A stretch of 64,000 nucleotides of DNA from Cinclus cinclus (GCF_963662255.1 NC_085060.1:10541630-10605629), one strand, 5' to 3'; numbered from the stretch's first letter, positions 1 to 34,919 are shown. Made by a program: numbers and translations. The notes: a model not told the origin generated them from the sequence alone.

Positions 1-2800
1 AAGAAAATGAAGTCTGAAGAAGACAATAAAACACATTGACCTGATAAATGAGACAGCTGGAATGTAGATGGTGTTGATACAAAAGCAGTTATGCAGCCTT
101 GAAGAAGTGGAAATAATGCAATTTGTTATCAAAAGGCAGTTCATTTCTCTCAGTTGTGCGCTTGCAATCCTGTACTTTCCCATAATGTCACAAACCTAAG
201 GTGGCATGTCAGTGCCACCACGGAAACCAGGGCATCAAACAAATGAGGGTCCCACACCCAAGGGATTTTGTGGTCAGACAAGTTCACTGCTTCTTTGCAT
301 TTTTTTGTGCTTAATAACTACACCTAGAGCACACTCACCATGCATGTTACATACCTGCACATGCACTTGTCTAAGCACAGCTGCATGCGACTCTCAAATT
401 AATGTAATTTCAAAACACTTAGAGTAAATTTATATTCATCCTTTGGGCTTAATTGCAAAAAGAAAATATTTGAAGAAATAAACTTTATGTTTAATAATTG
501 ACTTGCTGTAGGCTGTAGGGAAATGTCAGGAACAGCAGCATGGATGAGACCATAAGTTTTGAAAGCAGCAAATCTTTCTCACCTCCACCACGAAGAATGG
601 GGCATTTCAGAGGATAGGAAGAGTCCTGCTCTGGGGATTTTGTATCTCCTCAGGCTTCATTCCTTTAGTACAAAGTTATGTTTTTGAAAAGTGGTCTCAC
701 AAGGAGTTAAGAGCAATCAAACTAGGGGGATTTGACTATTAGGAGACAGACATTGAATTAAGCTTTAATTAATTGGAAGAGGAGAAAATGATTGGTCTCT
801 TCAGGTAGTTCACCGAGTGGAATGGCACCTTTTGTGTCTGCTGGTATATTTACTTCAGGACTTTTGTATATGCATTGACATGTTCCAACACTCCCTTGTT
901 GTTAGTGAATAATTCTGAATATTTGGATCTCTTGTTGGCACATAGGAAATGGGCTCTGAAACAAGTGGATGTTCTGCAGACATAACGGGAAGGCTGATTA
1001 ACTTGTTTCCTTTATGCCAATTTAGTGAAGCTTGAAATGAAATCTAATGGCAGCACTCACAACAAGCAATTCCTTTTCTATTTAATAACACAAGAGAAAT
1101 CGCAATTGGTGTGGAATTAAAAGAACGGTATCATTTATTTAATTTAGTAGAATGGAAAATATCTCACTTTGCACCAGAAATATCATCACTAATAACAAAA
1201 AGCAGGTAATTTCTCTGTTTGTATGTGGTTACTTCACCCTCCCTGTACTCCATCCCTGCCCTCCATCCCTGCCATATAACAGCCTGGTGTGATGTTATTT
1301 TACATGATCTTGCCATCCTGAGCTGTTGTCATTGTCACACAGTCACAGAGGGACTGATGCACCTGCAGATGCAGGAAGAGATGGGACAACCACAAAGGCT
1401 GTCCAAGGGGTTTCTGCAGAATCCTTGGGGAGACTAAAGGATCAAATTCCACCTCCAAGGAGTTGGCACAAATACCTCGTGTTCATGTACAGGAAGATGT
1501 TTGTCCAACAAAGCTCACATGCTCCAGCCATCTGGACATGATAAAAGGTTGTTAAAAGCAATGTACTCTTTCCTTTTCACAGAGATATTCTCCTCTTGCA
1601 GAAGCTTGCAGGAGGAAGCTTGACAAGATAGAAGCTTGATTTTGGCAGTGCTCTCCCTAAACAGAGACTTTCCCAGCAGTTTCCAAGGCTTATCTCCTCT
1701 TTGTAGCTCTGGGGGGTGTGAAATGAAGCTCTGTTCCTCTCATGTTTAACAAATCCTTCAGCTGTCCTTTAAAAAAGTTTAGTAGTTAGGGTCAGATGTT
1801 GTCTGATTCCTCTTTAATTCCATAAGTTATTATATTCAGTGCTTGTAGGATTTAACCTCTAACAAATATCCACTGCATGTTATTACTCACTGCATGAGTA
1901 ATTTCTTTATTGATTGTGGCAGTCTTAACAATAAAATTTACGTGATAGTTGGACTTCAGTAACATAAGCTCAAACTCACATTCTCAGCTGTTTTCCTTTA
2001 ATGAGAGAAGAGTGAATGATTGTTACCATAACACAGAGAAAATGCCTTACCCTCTTGCTTAGTAGAGAGAAATGATTTTGCAGTTAGCATGATTTTGGGA
2101 GACACTGATGGATGGGAAGCTGACCTGGGTTTTGTAAGATATGTTAGTAACAAATATTCCTTATGTTTATTACTGGCTGTGAGAAGGACTGTAAGGTTTC
2201 TGTACAGCATTACAGTCTTAGTGCATGTTATACTGCCTGACATCAGTTGTTTTAAGAAGGTATTGACATGTACTGAGAGCAAATATGCAAAATTTGTAAT
2301 TACTTTTTGAAGCTTTAGTTCATTAAGGAATATAATTTAATGCATAATTTCATTTGCATCATATGCTTAATCCTTCATGAATCCTTTATCAGTTTCAGCT
2401 GTTTAGATACTATATCTGTAATCAAACTTTTCTTAGCTCTGAGACTTGCCAAAATTGATGGATGTGTGTGCTCAGAAGCAAAGTGTCCACTGTTTAATGG
2501 AGCACTGAGTAACTTAATGTTTCTGATTCCTGATGCAGAAGAGTAGAGGTTGTGATAAAAAGAAGAAAGAGATAATCAGTAGGACATGCAGTAATCCTGA
2601 CTTTGTATCTTTTTGTATCTTTATTGATTATTTTATGTATCTCTAAAAAAGGGCAATTCCTGTCTTTTTTTAGCCAGGGAAAACATTATGGCAGAACTGA
2701 TTATTCCTTCTCAGGAGTCAGAGAAATTATTTGGTTCCATTTCATGTGGAAGGAACGGACAGAGGAATATTATAATGCTGGCCAGAGAGGTCCCAGATTC
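1..2800. other. Non-coding AT-rich flank, no gene seen
   Basis: No open frame longer than about 95 codons and no recognisable protein, RNA gene or intact transposon was found. The short frames in all six phases look random. In mammals the next gene on this side of CUL4B is LAMP2, also on the minus strand. I looked for a signal peptide or a luminal-domain exon of that gene and saw none. The stretch is therefore called intergenic. Confidence 0.5.
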
Positions 2801-2899
2801 ACTCGGCAGAGGGGGATGAATCATAGGGACTTTCTTGGGACTGTGCCAGCATCTGAGAGTACAGCTGTTCAAGAGTTTTCCTTCTCACACAGCCCAATG

Positions 2900-3700
2900 T
2901 GTAGCCCGTGGGCTGAGGATTTGGGGTCCGCAATGGCCATGGGCACTCCAGCCCGGGGTGACACCTGCAGTGCCTCGGCTGAGCCGGGCGTGCCCGTGGC
3001 AGGGCAGGGATGCGCTGGCAGCTCCGGACCAGTGCTCCCGATCTCATCCCAGCGCCGGCCGCGAGCGCACGGCAGCGCAGCCGAGCTCTCGGGTTTTGGG
3101 GGAGGTGGAGGTAGGAAACCAAACCAATAAACGCTGCTGCGAGAAACTGCTGAGTCAAGACTGGGGAAATCACGTGAAAAGCCAAAAAAAGAAAGCTTGG
3201 TGGGGAGACGAAGAGATCGGAGGGCAGGCTGCGAAACTTCCTGTAAAACCTCTTGTAAAAGCGCTCGTGTCGCGACGCAGCTGGGAAAACATTCCCAGAG
3301 CAGGCTGGGAGCAGAGGCACAGGCGTTTCGTCACAGCCTGTTACACAAACACAGCTCGCACACAGCCTGGGGTCATCCTGTGCTGGAGCTCGGGGCTAAG
3401 AGCGAGGCAGGGGCTGGGCCATGGGCCAGACGGGCCGCAGGCAAGCTGGCTCCGAAAGGTGGCACTTCTCCACAGAAGCCAAACTCGCGAGCCCACTTTG
3501 CAGATGTCGTTTTGGAGGGCAGATTTGGCACTCCGATGGCAGCCAGGATTGGAGGAGGGTGCTGGGGCAGCTTTGCTGTCCTGCTGGTGCCCTTCGGTGC
3601 TGCGGGGCGCACGGTGTGGGGCTCCCCTGTTGCTCAGAAACATTTCCAGCTGCTGCTGGATGCGATGTGCGCTGGAGCACTCAGCAGCTGTGTTAACATG
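2900..3700. other. Isolated GC/CpG-rich island of unknown nature
   Basis: About 0.8 kb is much richer in G+C and CpG than the surrounding sequence. It holds overlapping open frames in several phases, the longest running 2835-3731 on the plus strand (298 codons). None resembles a known protein, and the overlap is what low stop density in GC-rich DNA produces. It contains an E-box palindrome TCACGTGA at 3170-3177 and AATAAA at 3126-3131, with a second AATAAA at 3778-3783 just outside. It could be an orphan CpG-island promoter or an old GC-rich LTR. The sequence does not decide between them. Confidence 0.4.
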
Positions 3701-3849
3701 TAGCAGTAGATTAGGTTTATGCATTCTGTGAGTCAAACCAAGCTGCTTGTAGATGTAGCTCTGTTTAACGTTAAAAAAATAAAGAACTTGCTTGACTGAC
3801 AACATATTCTTTGGGCTTGTTACAGCAAAGTAGAAGTGTGTCAATACTC

Positions 3850-6800
3850 TCTCCCTTTTGTGGTTTGATCGACATACCGAGCTAGCTTGCTGGAGATATA
3901 TCTGTCAGCTTCAGAGCAGAAATGATTGTGTGAAAATGGTTCTGCACAGGAGGCACCTCCCACTTCCAGCTCTTACGAAAGATGTGCTGGCTTTTTGTGT
4001 AACATTTTCTGAGAGATTTTAGCAGGAAAATAAGTTACATCTAAAATACAAGATGTAAAATACAGGGCTGGGAGAGAAACTGGGTATTATACAGTTGTTT
4101 TCATAGCTGGATATTTTAACTGCAGGACTTCAGTGGTACAGGATCCCTTGTGACCTAGAATAACATTACATCCCTTTTACAGAGAACATAATGATATTTG
4201 TAGTTAGGCTGTAGTTTCCAGCTCTGACAGAGATCAGAAACCAGGTCTGGCAAACACCAGGCTAATGTGTGTTGTCTGCATTATCCTGAAACAGAGCTCT
4301 TTGGGGGAAAGATCTCTCTCCAGTTTGAGATTGTGTTTGCTTTGTGCTTTTGGAGCTGGGATTGGAAGCCACAACTGCTGCTGTAGGAATAAAAAGGGAG
4401 AAACTCAAGGGGATACACACACAGTGCCAGTTCTGCAAGTGACAGAAACACAGCCCTGTGGTTGCAGAACTAGTTCTGACCTACTCCCCAGCCACATCCT
4501 ACAAACTTTATCTGTCCCATTACAAGGTTTCAGCTCAGCTCTGCAGAGGTTGTGTTTTGTAATTTTTGTTCCAGTCTCATGTTTGAAAGCTCCACCTTCT
4601 CCCCAGCACACACATGGTAGAACTTGGCATGTGCAGTGCCCTGTCCAGCCTTCACTGAAAATTAATAGAGCAGCTTTGCCTTGAGCCTCAAACTAGCACC
4701 AGCTGAAGGACTTCGTGGATGTAATTAAGGGCCTGCTTTTGACAAAGGTCTCTAGTTTTGGCCATGATAATGATTTTTTTTCAGTTGTACCTCAAGCTTC
4801 AGAGACTACACAAGGGTAAAACAGAACAGGCATTGTGATAATTTAATGGGAAGTTCAGTCCAGAAGGGGAAATAAAGCTATATATTAAGTGAACATGTTG
4901 CTAATAATCCAGCACTGATATTTCACGCTTAATTAAAACTACTTACTACTCCAAATAGTAACAAGCAATCTATTCCATATTATTTCAGATGCCATTTACT
5001 TGCATGCTAGCCCCTGTCTGCAAAGTCATAGTGACTAAGCTTTGTGAGGAAGAATAGGAGCCCTTGAGCTCTGCAAAGGCCTGGGCAGTGACCCTATGCA
5101 TTCCTTAATTGCATAACACATCTAAATGTTAGATCTACTGGAAAGCAGTTACTGCAACTTCCTTGTTACTGCAAATATCATTAGATGGAAGAGAATCTGT
5201 AGACTTTTTTGAAAAGACAAGATTGTGTATCAAGTTATGATTACTCAGGTATTTTAACTCAGAAGTACTTAGTGATAACCGTTTTCCTCCAGCTCTAAAA
5301 TACAGGTGTTGCAAGCAGACAAACAACTGATTGTTTTAGGGAGTAAGATAAAGAACTATGAACAGTTATAGAGAAAATTAGGTTACTTGTATTTTCCTGC
5401 CTGAATAGTCTCCTAAGGCTGCAAAAGCTGACCAAACTTTTGATCTAACAAATGAAACAATGCTGGTTACAAAAGAACTCTTGGAATTCAGCAGATACAA
5501 GCAGAAGGGACATGATAAGGATCAAGGAGACAATTCCAAGAGAAATAGCTACAGAAGAAGTGGCCAGCCCAGCAACAATGGAACCCAACAAGAAATGAAG
5601 AGTCCACTGACCAGAATCTAGTGTTTGACTTGGATTGGGTGATGAGTGTCAGTGGCATAAATGAGAGGTGTGAACTGGGGTAGAGGTCCCTCTCCAGAGG
5701 GACCAGTTCCACCTGTGACCAAAGAACTAGCAGGAGACTAATTGGAAATATTCTCTTGGACTTGGCATTCTTAGTGGGGTCCTAGGATCAGACAGTTACT
5801 GTGGCTGGACTGTAAACCTCTAGCAATTGATAAAAATTTAGTATTTGCCAGATGTGAACTACTTTTCCTCAGCTTAAGAGGTCTTTTTGCAGTGCTACAA
5901 TGTCCTACTGATTTAGAAAATTCACTTTCAAAGTTATTTTTTTGTTTAATTTATATCCTAATGCTGTTTTTCTATAAGCAGCAGCAAGACAAGCTATGAG
6001 TCATTTGAAAGGTGACCTTGTACCAGGAAACAATTACTTAACCAGGAGAAAAACCTGCTCCTTTGTAGGTTAACCAACATCCATTGTTTCTCTTCCCAGT
6101 TAACTCCATGTATTACCAGATACCCTTTTACCCTTTGCACAAAGTTCAATGTCTCTCAACCACTCTAGTTTGAAGTGTTCATTGTTTAAATGCTACAGTA
6201 TGTCCAAAGGCCCTGGCCTCTTTAAGGGGCAACAAAAAAGGCAAATCCAAAGCTACCATCTTAAATTTGACTTATCATCAGTTTTTCTCAATCTGGAGAA
6301 AGTACAGCAGCATATATTACACTTCACACAGGAAAAGGAATGAAAGAATTCACTGCTCTCTTTTTTTCTTTTTTTTTTTCTCAGAGTAGACAGATAATCT
6401 ACCAGTCTCCAAACAGTCATCTGCTTCTGTAGGACCCTTTTTAAAATGGAAAATATAGGAAATATTCTTTTTAAGGAGAAAGTGTTGGTGGAAAAACCAT
6501 CCCAAGCATTTAGATGCCTCCAAGCTTTAAGACAGGAAGGAAGCACCTGAGCAGGACTTGTGGCAGATGCTTCCCAGACCTGTCTCAGCCCAGCTGCCCT
6601 AGGACTGTTGTGTGGTTCCAGCAGTGCAGGGTCAGTCCCCCTGCAGCCTGTGCCAGCCTTCCCCAGAGCACCTCACAGGATCAGCACCTGCTCTGCTACC
6701 GATATCCCAGTTTTCAAAATTCAAAATGGAAATTCAAAACACTCCACCTCCCCCCTCCACCAAGTCCTCAGGACTCCTGAAGTGGGAAGGGCTAGGCTGG

Positions 6801-7370
6801 ACACAGTCCTCCTGCTCAGATTTAACCCAGCTGTTCAGGGAGAAGAAGAAAAATCAAGAAATGGTCAATTGGCAATTCTTAGTAAGAGAAGCAAATTCCC
6901 TATACAGCTCTGTCCTTCATACTTCAATAATTATTCCACAGTCATTAAAATAATGATAAAGTGGGAGACAAGGAATATTCACACAACAGGAGAGGTGCCT
7001 CCTTCAGGAGCAGCAAGCCACCACCTCTGGCATTTTTGTGTATTTCTGCCACTTGTACACATTCTAATCCTGATTCAGAGTCTATTAGGATGCTTATTTC
7101 CTTCCCCTCCAAGAACCATAGAAAACTTAGCAAAAACCCCAAAATAATAAAAATTCAGGAATGGAAGCCACTTAGAAAACTCATGGGATTTTAATGACTG
7201 AATGGATAAGGAACTACTTATTGTATTTAAGTAGCAAACAAGTATTTTGCTATCAAAGCACAAGCTAAAGGATTTAAAGAAGCCATAAACAGTAGTAAGC
7301 CCAACATACAGAACTTGGAGTAAGAAGGCATTTTACACACAAGAGTTTATCAACACAAAACTGTTTAATA
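3850..7370. other. Non-coding interval, no gene seen
   Basis: AT-rich sequence between the GC island and the probable 3' end of CUL4B. Frames up to 195 codons (6560-7147, plus) overlap others and show no domain, signal or splice pattern that I can tie to a protein family. Confidence 0.45.
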
Positions 7371-10300
7371 TTTATTAAATGACACAAAATACCTAGATAA
7401 CAGACTCACTCTCTGAAAGGACATGTATTTACATTATTTACCAACTTAAGAAAGACTCTCTGTACCCATATCAGACTTATGAAACATAAAAAAGGTTTTG
7501 CTGCTTTTTGCATCGAAGGATGCAATGGTGATACATGCCCTGTTTGCAAGTCTGCATAAACTATAAGATTTTTGATGCTGTGAAAAAGCACAGTTTCATA
7601 ATCTGGTAGCTGAGGGAAGAGGCTTCTGAAAAGTAACAGGGTTAGTTCCCCCCCACTCCAGACACACTCTCAAGACTGTTATACAAAAAGTATATTACAT
7701 TTTTGAATGCTGCTGTACTCTTACAATTTTAGTGTAACGTTTCAAATAAAATGTTCTTCCTACTATATGAGAGCACTAAAAAAAAAAAAGAAGTGGTATT
7801 TAAACATTTTTTTAGATGCACTTTTTTTTGTTTTAAAATAAAGCGTTAGGGCAAATGATATGTCTAGGGAAAAATGAAAGGCTGACAAAAAAAAAAAGCT
7901 GAAACAAAAATATGAAGAACAGCTAAAGCAACTTAATTTGCTAGGGTTTGTTTCTTTTTTTTTATTAACTATTTACTTTGGCACCTTCATGTAAACTATA
8001 GAACAAAACAACGTTTACAACACATTTGCAATTACAGCATTTAAACAAAATGGTCACTTTTGAAACCAGCCAAGACAAAAAAATAGTCCATTTATGGGTA
8101 TAAAGATTAAAAAACCTAAAATATATATTTCTAAGAATAATCTGCAATTTCTTATGAACAAGGTGCTATAAACTGCATGCAAGAGTCAAGATTAAAAATG
8201 TGTGGCCAAAAAGACAAGCTGTGTTCTAGCCAGATGAGTTGTGGTCCAAGCCCATTTCAGTTTTTTCTTACAGAGATATATATGGCTCAATAAGCAGGCA
8301 CATGATCCCAGCAAGAATTTGCGGAGTTGTACAACGACAAATCTTGGCTGCAGCTTTGTCATCAACCAGGAATGAGCAAACCTTAGCAGAAGAGATGAAC
8401 AAGTTCTTGGGGAAAACCCATGAAGCTACAAGGAGAAGCCTTGCCTCCCCTTGCTCACTCCTCCCCGGTCTAGCCAGGGTTCTCAAAGTCGATTCTTTGG
8501 GTTGCTTTAACTGGATTGCGCTTAGGGTCTGCCTCAGACTGTGAATTCTCATGAGATTTGAAGACATTTTCTGCATGAAAGTTAGTGACATAGACAGGAA
8601 AAAAATGAAATAAACCTACAGTCCTTAGCAGTTCATTTGACTAAATGTGACACTTGTGTAGTGAGGGAGGATTTTACCACTACAGGTGTTCACACATGTA
8701 GTAGTGTTAGATTTATATGTTACAACAGACTGAATGGAACCAGCTCAATACATGAGCTCCTCTCTCCCAAAGAGTTAAGTCTTCCACTTCTTCTCCACTT
8801 CTCTTTAAAAGGAACCTTTTATTGGCTGAAGATACAAAACACATACAAGAAAAGGAACACTGAATGTGAAACACAGAAGTTTGGGTTTTTTTAATGGTGG
8901 GGGGCTTTCTTTCCTCCCCGTGGATCTCTACTGAACTAATACTTGACAACTTGCAGGAGGAGTCTTCAAGGTTCTTACCATGTAACTCTGATATCAATAT
9001 TTGTCTCTCAGAGGCAGGGGTGGCCCTGGATGTCTACCAGTGGTTATGCTGCAATAGTGTTGAGGGGCAAGGCAGATTTTCTGCAGATTGCAAAGAGCTG
9101 TATGACTGTTAGTTGAGGGTGACTGCAAATAATATAGTAGGAAAAAAAACACCCACATTTGTTTCATCTGTCAGCTGATGACTGCATACAAAAGAGCCTG
9201 AGAGAAAACATGGCTGGAGAATATATGGAATTAAACAGTAGACAAAAAAAAGCACTAAGGAGGGGATGTGTCAGATAGAAAACACACACACACACACACA
9301 CTCTCACATATGTGCACCCCTGAATGTGGGATCACAGTGATAGAAGTTATAGGTCATAGAGAGCTAAGTTACACTGCCATTAAACAAAAGTAACATCTTG
9401 CTTTCAGAGATCTGGTATTCCCCAGGACTATCAGTGCCTGAAAGAGGATGAGGTTTTTCATTGTGCTCTGCAACACACCTGATCATAGGACTAAAGCCTG
9501 GCTGGGTAAGGAAGAACTGGAGGAGTTCCTTTTCTGCTGACACCTTTTTTCCCATGTATTCCTGGCACATGCTGCTGTAAGCAATAAAAAATGTATTTTG
9601 TTGAAACAAAGCTCTACATTCAAGTGACTTACTCTCCCATGTCATATAAAGATGCAAAGAATGCTCTCTGGTCATCTAAGAAAATATATTTTAGATGCCT
9701 TGTAGCAATACTTAACTTACTATATGAGAGGTAGGCTTCTGGGTTCTAGGAGGCCTGCTAGGCTCTAGGGCTGAGTTCTTAAAGCTTTAAGTTAAAGCAA
9801 TCCAAAGCAGGGCAGTCTTAGAAGAGCTGCCCTGTCTAAACCTTGAGGTTAGTTCAAGTTTAGAATGTTGCAAAGCAAAACAAGTATTAAAATCCATTTG
9901 CAATTTTTGTTCTTACAGCTTTACCACAATAACAGTGTGGCTTTTCTGTTAATTCATCTCTTTATTCTAGAGTATTGCTGCCAAGAGGTGAAGGCCTCCT
10001 ACCCATGACTAGTGAAAACGGTCACTTCTTTCATTATGGCTGTTTTATGCTTAAAATTCCCAAAGGTGAACACCAAGTCTCACAGGCAAGCCATATAAAT
10101 CTAATCTGAACTTGTTTTGTTGTAGCAGTTATTTAAGAATGGTGTTTGTATATACAGTATATATGCCCACACTGCAAACTTTATACATTGTTTTATATTG
10201 GCACCATTTTGTCTTAATTCCAACGAAGAATATTTTCCATTAGATTAGCAATAAGCATAGCTTGGCTTATTCCCCATTTTCCCCCCTCAAGAGAAAAAAT

Positions 10301-10773
10301 CCAAGTGTGGGCATCAACCAAACCAATGGTATGTATAACTGAAATGCATTCTGTACAGTAAATTAAAAGTTTGCATGCAGTTTAAGCATTTTAAAGGCTA
10401 TTTTCTTATATTAATGAACCTTCTGTTTCCATTTAAAGATGTGAAAGGTATCTGTCATATATCAAGGGACTCCTCATTAGACCCAAAGACAAATGGAATC
10501 AGAAAGACCAGGTACTTTCTTTCAGCTTTCTGCACATCTTACTAAATAACATGCAAAGAGTTCAACAGCATTCTTCTTAAAATGTAAATATTACTCTTTA
10601 AATGGGCATGTTAACCACTGAAAGAAGTCCACTCTACTATACTTTTCCATTACACTGCTTTCATTCAATCATCGGTAGTATAAAAAGTCAATTAATGGGA
10701 TCAACAGGCTAGTTTATCCACTGGCAACTGTGTAGGACACCAAGTGTGCAGTAAAACAAAGGCCAACATATGT
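7371..10773 (-). other. CUL4B: Probable CUL4B 3'UTR (extent uncertain)
   Basis: This sequence follows the CUL4B stop codon on the minus strand. Candidate AATAAA poly(A) signals, read on the minus strand, lie at 9961-9966, 8818-8823, 7961-7966 and 7371-7376. The true end could be any of these, and several may be used. The stretch is A/T-rich with many homopolymer runs, has no credible coding frame, and contains a (CA)n tract at 9281-9301. The stop at 10774 and the strand are firm; the distal limit is inferred. Confidence 0.4.
9281..9301. repeat. (CA)n microsatellite
   Basis: About ten uninterrupted CA units inside the probable CUL4B 3'UTR. Confidence 0.9.
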
Positions 10774-31921
<21,148 letters not shown>

Positions 31922-32800
31922 GAACACACAGAAGTGAACAGGCTGAGGGGCATCAAATCCTTGTGGTGTGACAAAGAGAGGGGGAGAGTTTTAGGGTCAG
32001 TCTCTGTTTCCTGTCTCTCGGGGGGAGGCCTTTCAACTCCTCCTTCTCATCAGTGGAGTTCTTCCGTATTCCTTCTCCTTCACGTTCTTCTTTACCGAAG
32101 GAATCAATTAATCTCCTCTTCCCCTTTTCTTTATTACTTTGGTTCTTCTCGTAGTTTGTCTCTGCCTTTCTGCTGTTACTCTTTTCCCAGCGGAGCGTTT
32201 CCGTTCCAGCCTCTCGCCGCCCACCAGTTTCTTTCAATTCTCTCCAGCAGCAGAATTCCCCACGGCTGCCCGCTCCCCCGGCTTCTCCTTGCGCTCCCCT
32301 CCTGCTCCGGCCGCCTCGTCTCCGCCGAGCAGCAGCGGGGAGAGCCGAGAGCGGCTCCCTCTCGCCTCGGCTCCAGCCCCTCGTCCCACACGCCTCCCGC
32401 TCTGCCCCGCGGCCGCTCCGCTCGGGCCCCGCTCCCCCCTCTCCGCCTGCGCCCGCGCTCCCTGAGGGGGGACGGCCCGGCCGGGTTGTTATTGTCACTG
32501 CACGGCAGAGGGAGCGCAAAGATGGCGGCGCATCCGCCCGCCGTGCATGACGGGGCGCGGCGCACGGAAGCGCGGCCGGGAAGCGGTGGGACCGCCCCGG
32601 GATCCTCCCCGGGACCCGCCCCCGGCCCCGCCGGAACTGATCGTGGCTCGGAGCCCCCCGCGCCGGCGTGGGGCGGCCCCTTGGCACGGGAGCGCGGGGC
32701 TGGGGAGTTCCGTACCGGGGTCCGTCCCCGCCTCAGGCTCCGGCCGCGGTCCCTCCGGTGCACGGTTCGGGGGAGCTCGGCCCCCCCGGAGCCTGCGGCC
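31922..32800 (-). promoter_or_regulatory. CUL4B: CUL4B CpG-island promoter and 5'UTR
   Basis: Sequence upstream of the CUL4B start becomes strongly GC- and CpG-rich from about 32.17 kb to 32.80 kb, with no TATA box. A YY1-type motif AAGATGGCGGC lies at 32519-32529 and an ETS-type ACGGAAGC at 32564-32571, both on the plus strand. Open frames here overlap in several phases and are not credible proteins. The transcription start cannot be fixed from sequence. Confidence 0.7.
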
Positions 32801-34600
32801 TAGGCTGAGGCCTGTTGGTTCGGAAGTTATTTTTCTTGCACTTATTTATAAATAATCATTTAGCGTCAGCTTTTTAATATTATTTCGATACCTATAGACT
32901 TGCGCTGTGGTTTTGTTTTATTTGTTTTGTCATTTTTGGAAGCAAGAACAGAAGTTGCAGGCCTCTAGAGTCTCTTTTTTGATGTTGGTGGATCTGTTAC
33001 CAAAGTGGCTGTAAACTCCCTTTGTTAGGAACGTTGTTAGAATTCAAACACTTTGAGAAATGGCTGTGGAAAAAATTAATAAACCAAGTGATGAAGTTTT
33101 GTTCCAGGAGATTCTCCATGGACTTCAGCCAAGAGCACACACCTGCCTGCCTGACAGCAGAGCTCCTCAGGGGAAGTTAAGTGGCACTTGTATCTTGGGT
33201 ATTGGCGGACTTGCCAGTACTAACAGACCTGACAATACTAACTTGTATTGGCAGACGCTGGTACATAGAGATAGGAATGTAATGTTACTGAGGTTCTGGA
33301 GAATATTTTATGACTGAGTCACTGTCGGACAACTCGCAAATGCCATGCCTGTGATGTGTAGAAAAGTACTTTTTCCAGTTAAAACAAATACAAAAAACAA
33401 ACCAGCAAAAGAAAGCTTCAGTCTCATTTTGACTGGCTTTGGAACAGGTTGTATGGTTCCCAAGGCTACTAAATTATTCCAAGTCAGATGTAACAGAAAT
33501 AAACACGTTTGCTAAGTAGAGAAAACTTACTTGAGTATGCTGTAGTTTTCCTCTGTTCCCCAGTGACTGTCATGTTCACTTAAGCAAATTAGATAAGAGG
33601 TGTAGAGATGTAAGAGATGCCAAATTTCAATACATTCTTGGTTCATTGAAAGGATTTGATTTATGAAAAAAGACATGAGTAACAGTCCCTTTTCCTGAAG
33701 TTGCTGTCTGTGCACTCATTCAGGGGTGGGTCAGTCAATGACTGTCACATCAGTTAGAATATTCAGCTTTTGGATATGCGAGAGCAGGTGGAGGCAAGGT
33801 AGAGTGCTGGGGATCCAGGAGGAAGCCCCGTGTGATGGATTTTCCCCCTTTTCCTACTGAAACTTAAGGGGGGTGAAATCCTAAGTCCTTTCTATTTAGC
33901 ATGTGATCCTGAGGGGTAGTGTCAGGGCAGTTGCCAGATATTCCCCTTGCTTTGTCAGTCTTGTCCAGCTACTATGCTTTTAAAATTCTGTTACTTAGAA
34001 GTAACCCTGCAACCAGAACAAATGTCTCCATCTTTTTGGTGTTGAGGCTGAACAGTAACACTGAGAGCTGTGTTTATGAAGTCCAGCCTAGGTCCTTAGA
34101 GCCTACTTCAAAAATCCTATGTACAAGCACGTTTAGATTGGCTGAGCAGTTACCTGGCCCTGAAGTCTGCAGCTACCGCAGCAAAAAGTCTTTGGAAGAG
34201 AAGATGGAGAAGTTGAAACCAGACTCAAGGTTAGCTCAGCCCTGAAGGAAAACAATGGTCCAGCTGCTTTAAGGTAGTAGTACAGAGGTAAGATCTCCCT
34301 TTTGACATAGGCAGTTTTTTTAAAATCTGGGCCTAATCTTGCTGTTTTAGGCAGGCATGAAACCAGTGGCTCAGGTGATTCAAGAAGGGTAGATGTTTAC
34401 CTTGTGTTTCTATCGTTTGAGGTAGAGTATGATTTTTTCATTACAGTTTTAAAAATGTGGTTGTTTGCATGGCGAATTATTGATGAAAGTTCAGATGGCT
34501 TCTGCTCGGCTAGTTTAAAGATGTCGGTGTTTTTTTCCCGTTAAGCGTATTTTGTGTTTAAACGATGTCAGTGGCTATTAGCACTCTGCTCTTCTTATTT
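32801..34600. other. Spacer between the CUL4B and MCTS1 promoters
   Basis: AT-rich DNA separating two divergent CpG islands. No exon, RNA gene or repeat was recognised. The frame at 33060-33317 has no recognisable similarity. Confidence 0.5.
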
Positions 34601-34919
34601 CATCTAAAAGCGGTATATTACCTGGGAAAACAGCGCCGTGCCTGCAAGTACCAAGCACCCGGTCGCTGTGAGAGCCCAACAACGCCGCCGTTGTGCGGGG
34701 GGCAGCGGGCGGAGAGGATGCCGAAGATGCCGGCACAGGCACCGCCTCGGCGCACGCCGCGCTCCGGCTGGCCCCGCCCGTTCCGCGGTGATGGAGCGGC
34801 GCTTCCGGCGGGCGCGGAGGGAGGGACGGCCCGGCCGGAGCCGCGTGTGAGCAGCGCCGAGCCCGTGGGTGCCCGCCCGCCGGCCCCGGCCTCCCCGCCC
34901 GGCGCCCCCCGCCCGCAGG

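Noticed and set aside
2799..3612. LAMP2 first exon on the minus strand
   Set aside because: LAMP2 is the expected neighbour, but no Met followed by a hydrophobic signal peptide and a splice donor could be seen.
31953..32803. Frames of up to 289 codons on both strands in the CUL4B CpG island
   Set aside because: Arg/Pro/Gly/Ala-rich translations in every phase reflect GC-rich promoter DNA; none is conserved with CUL4B or another protein.
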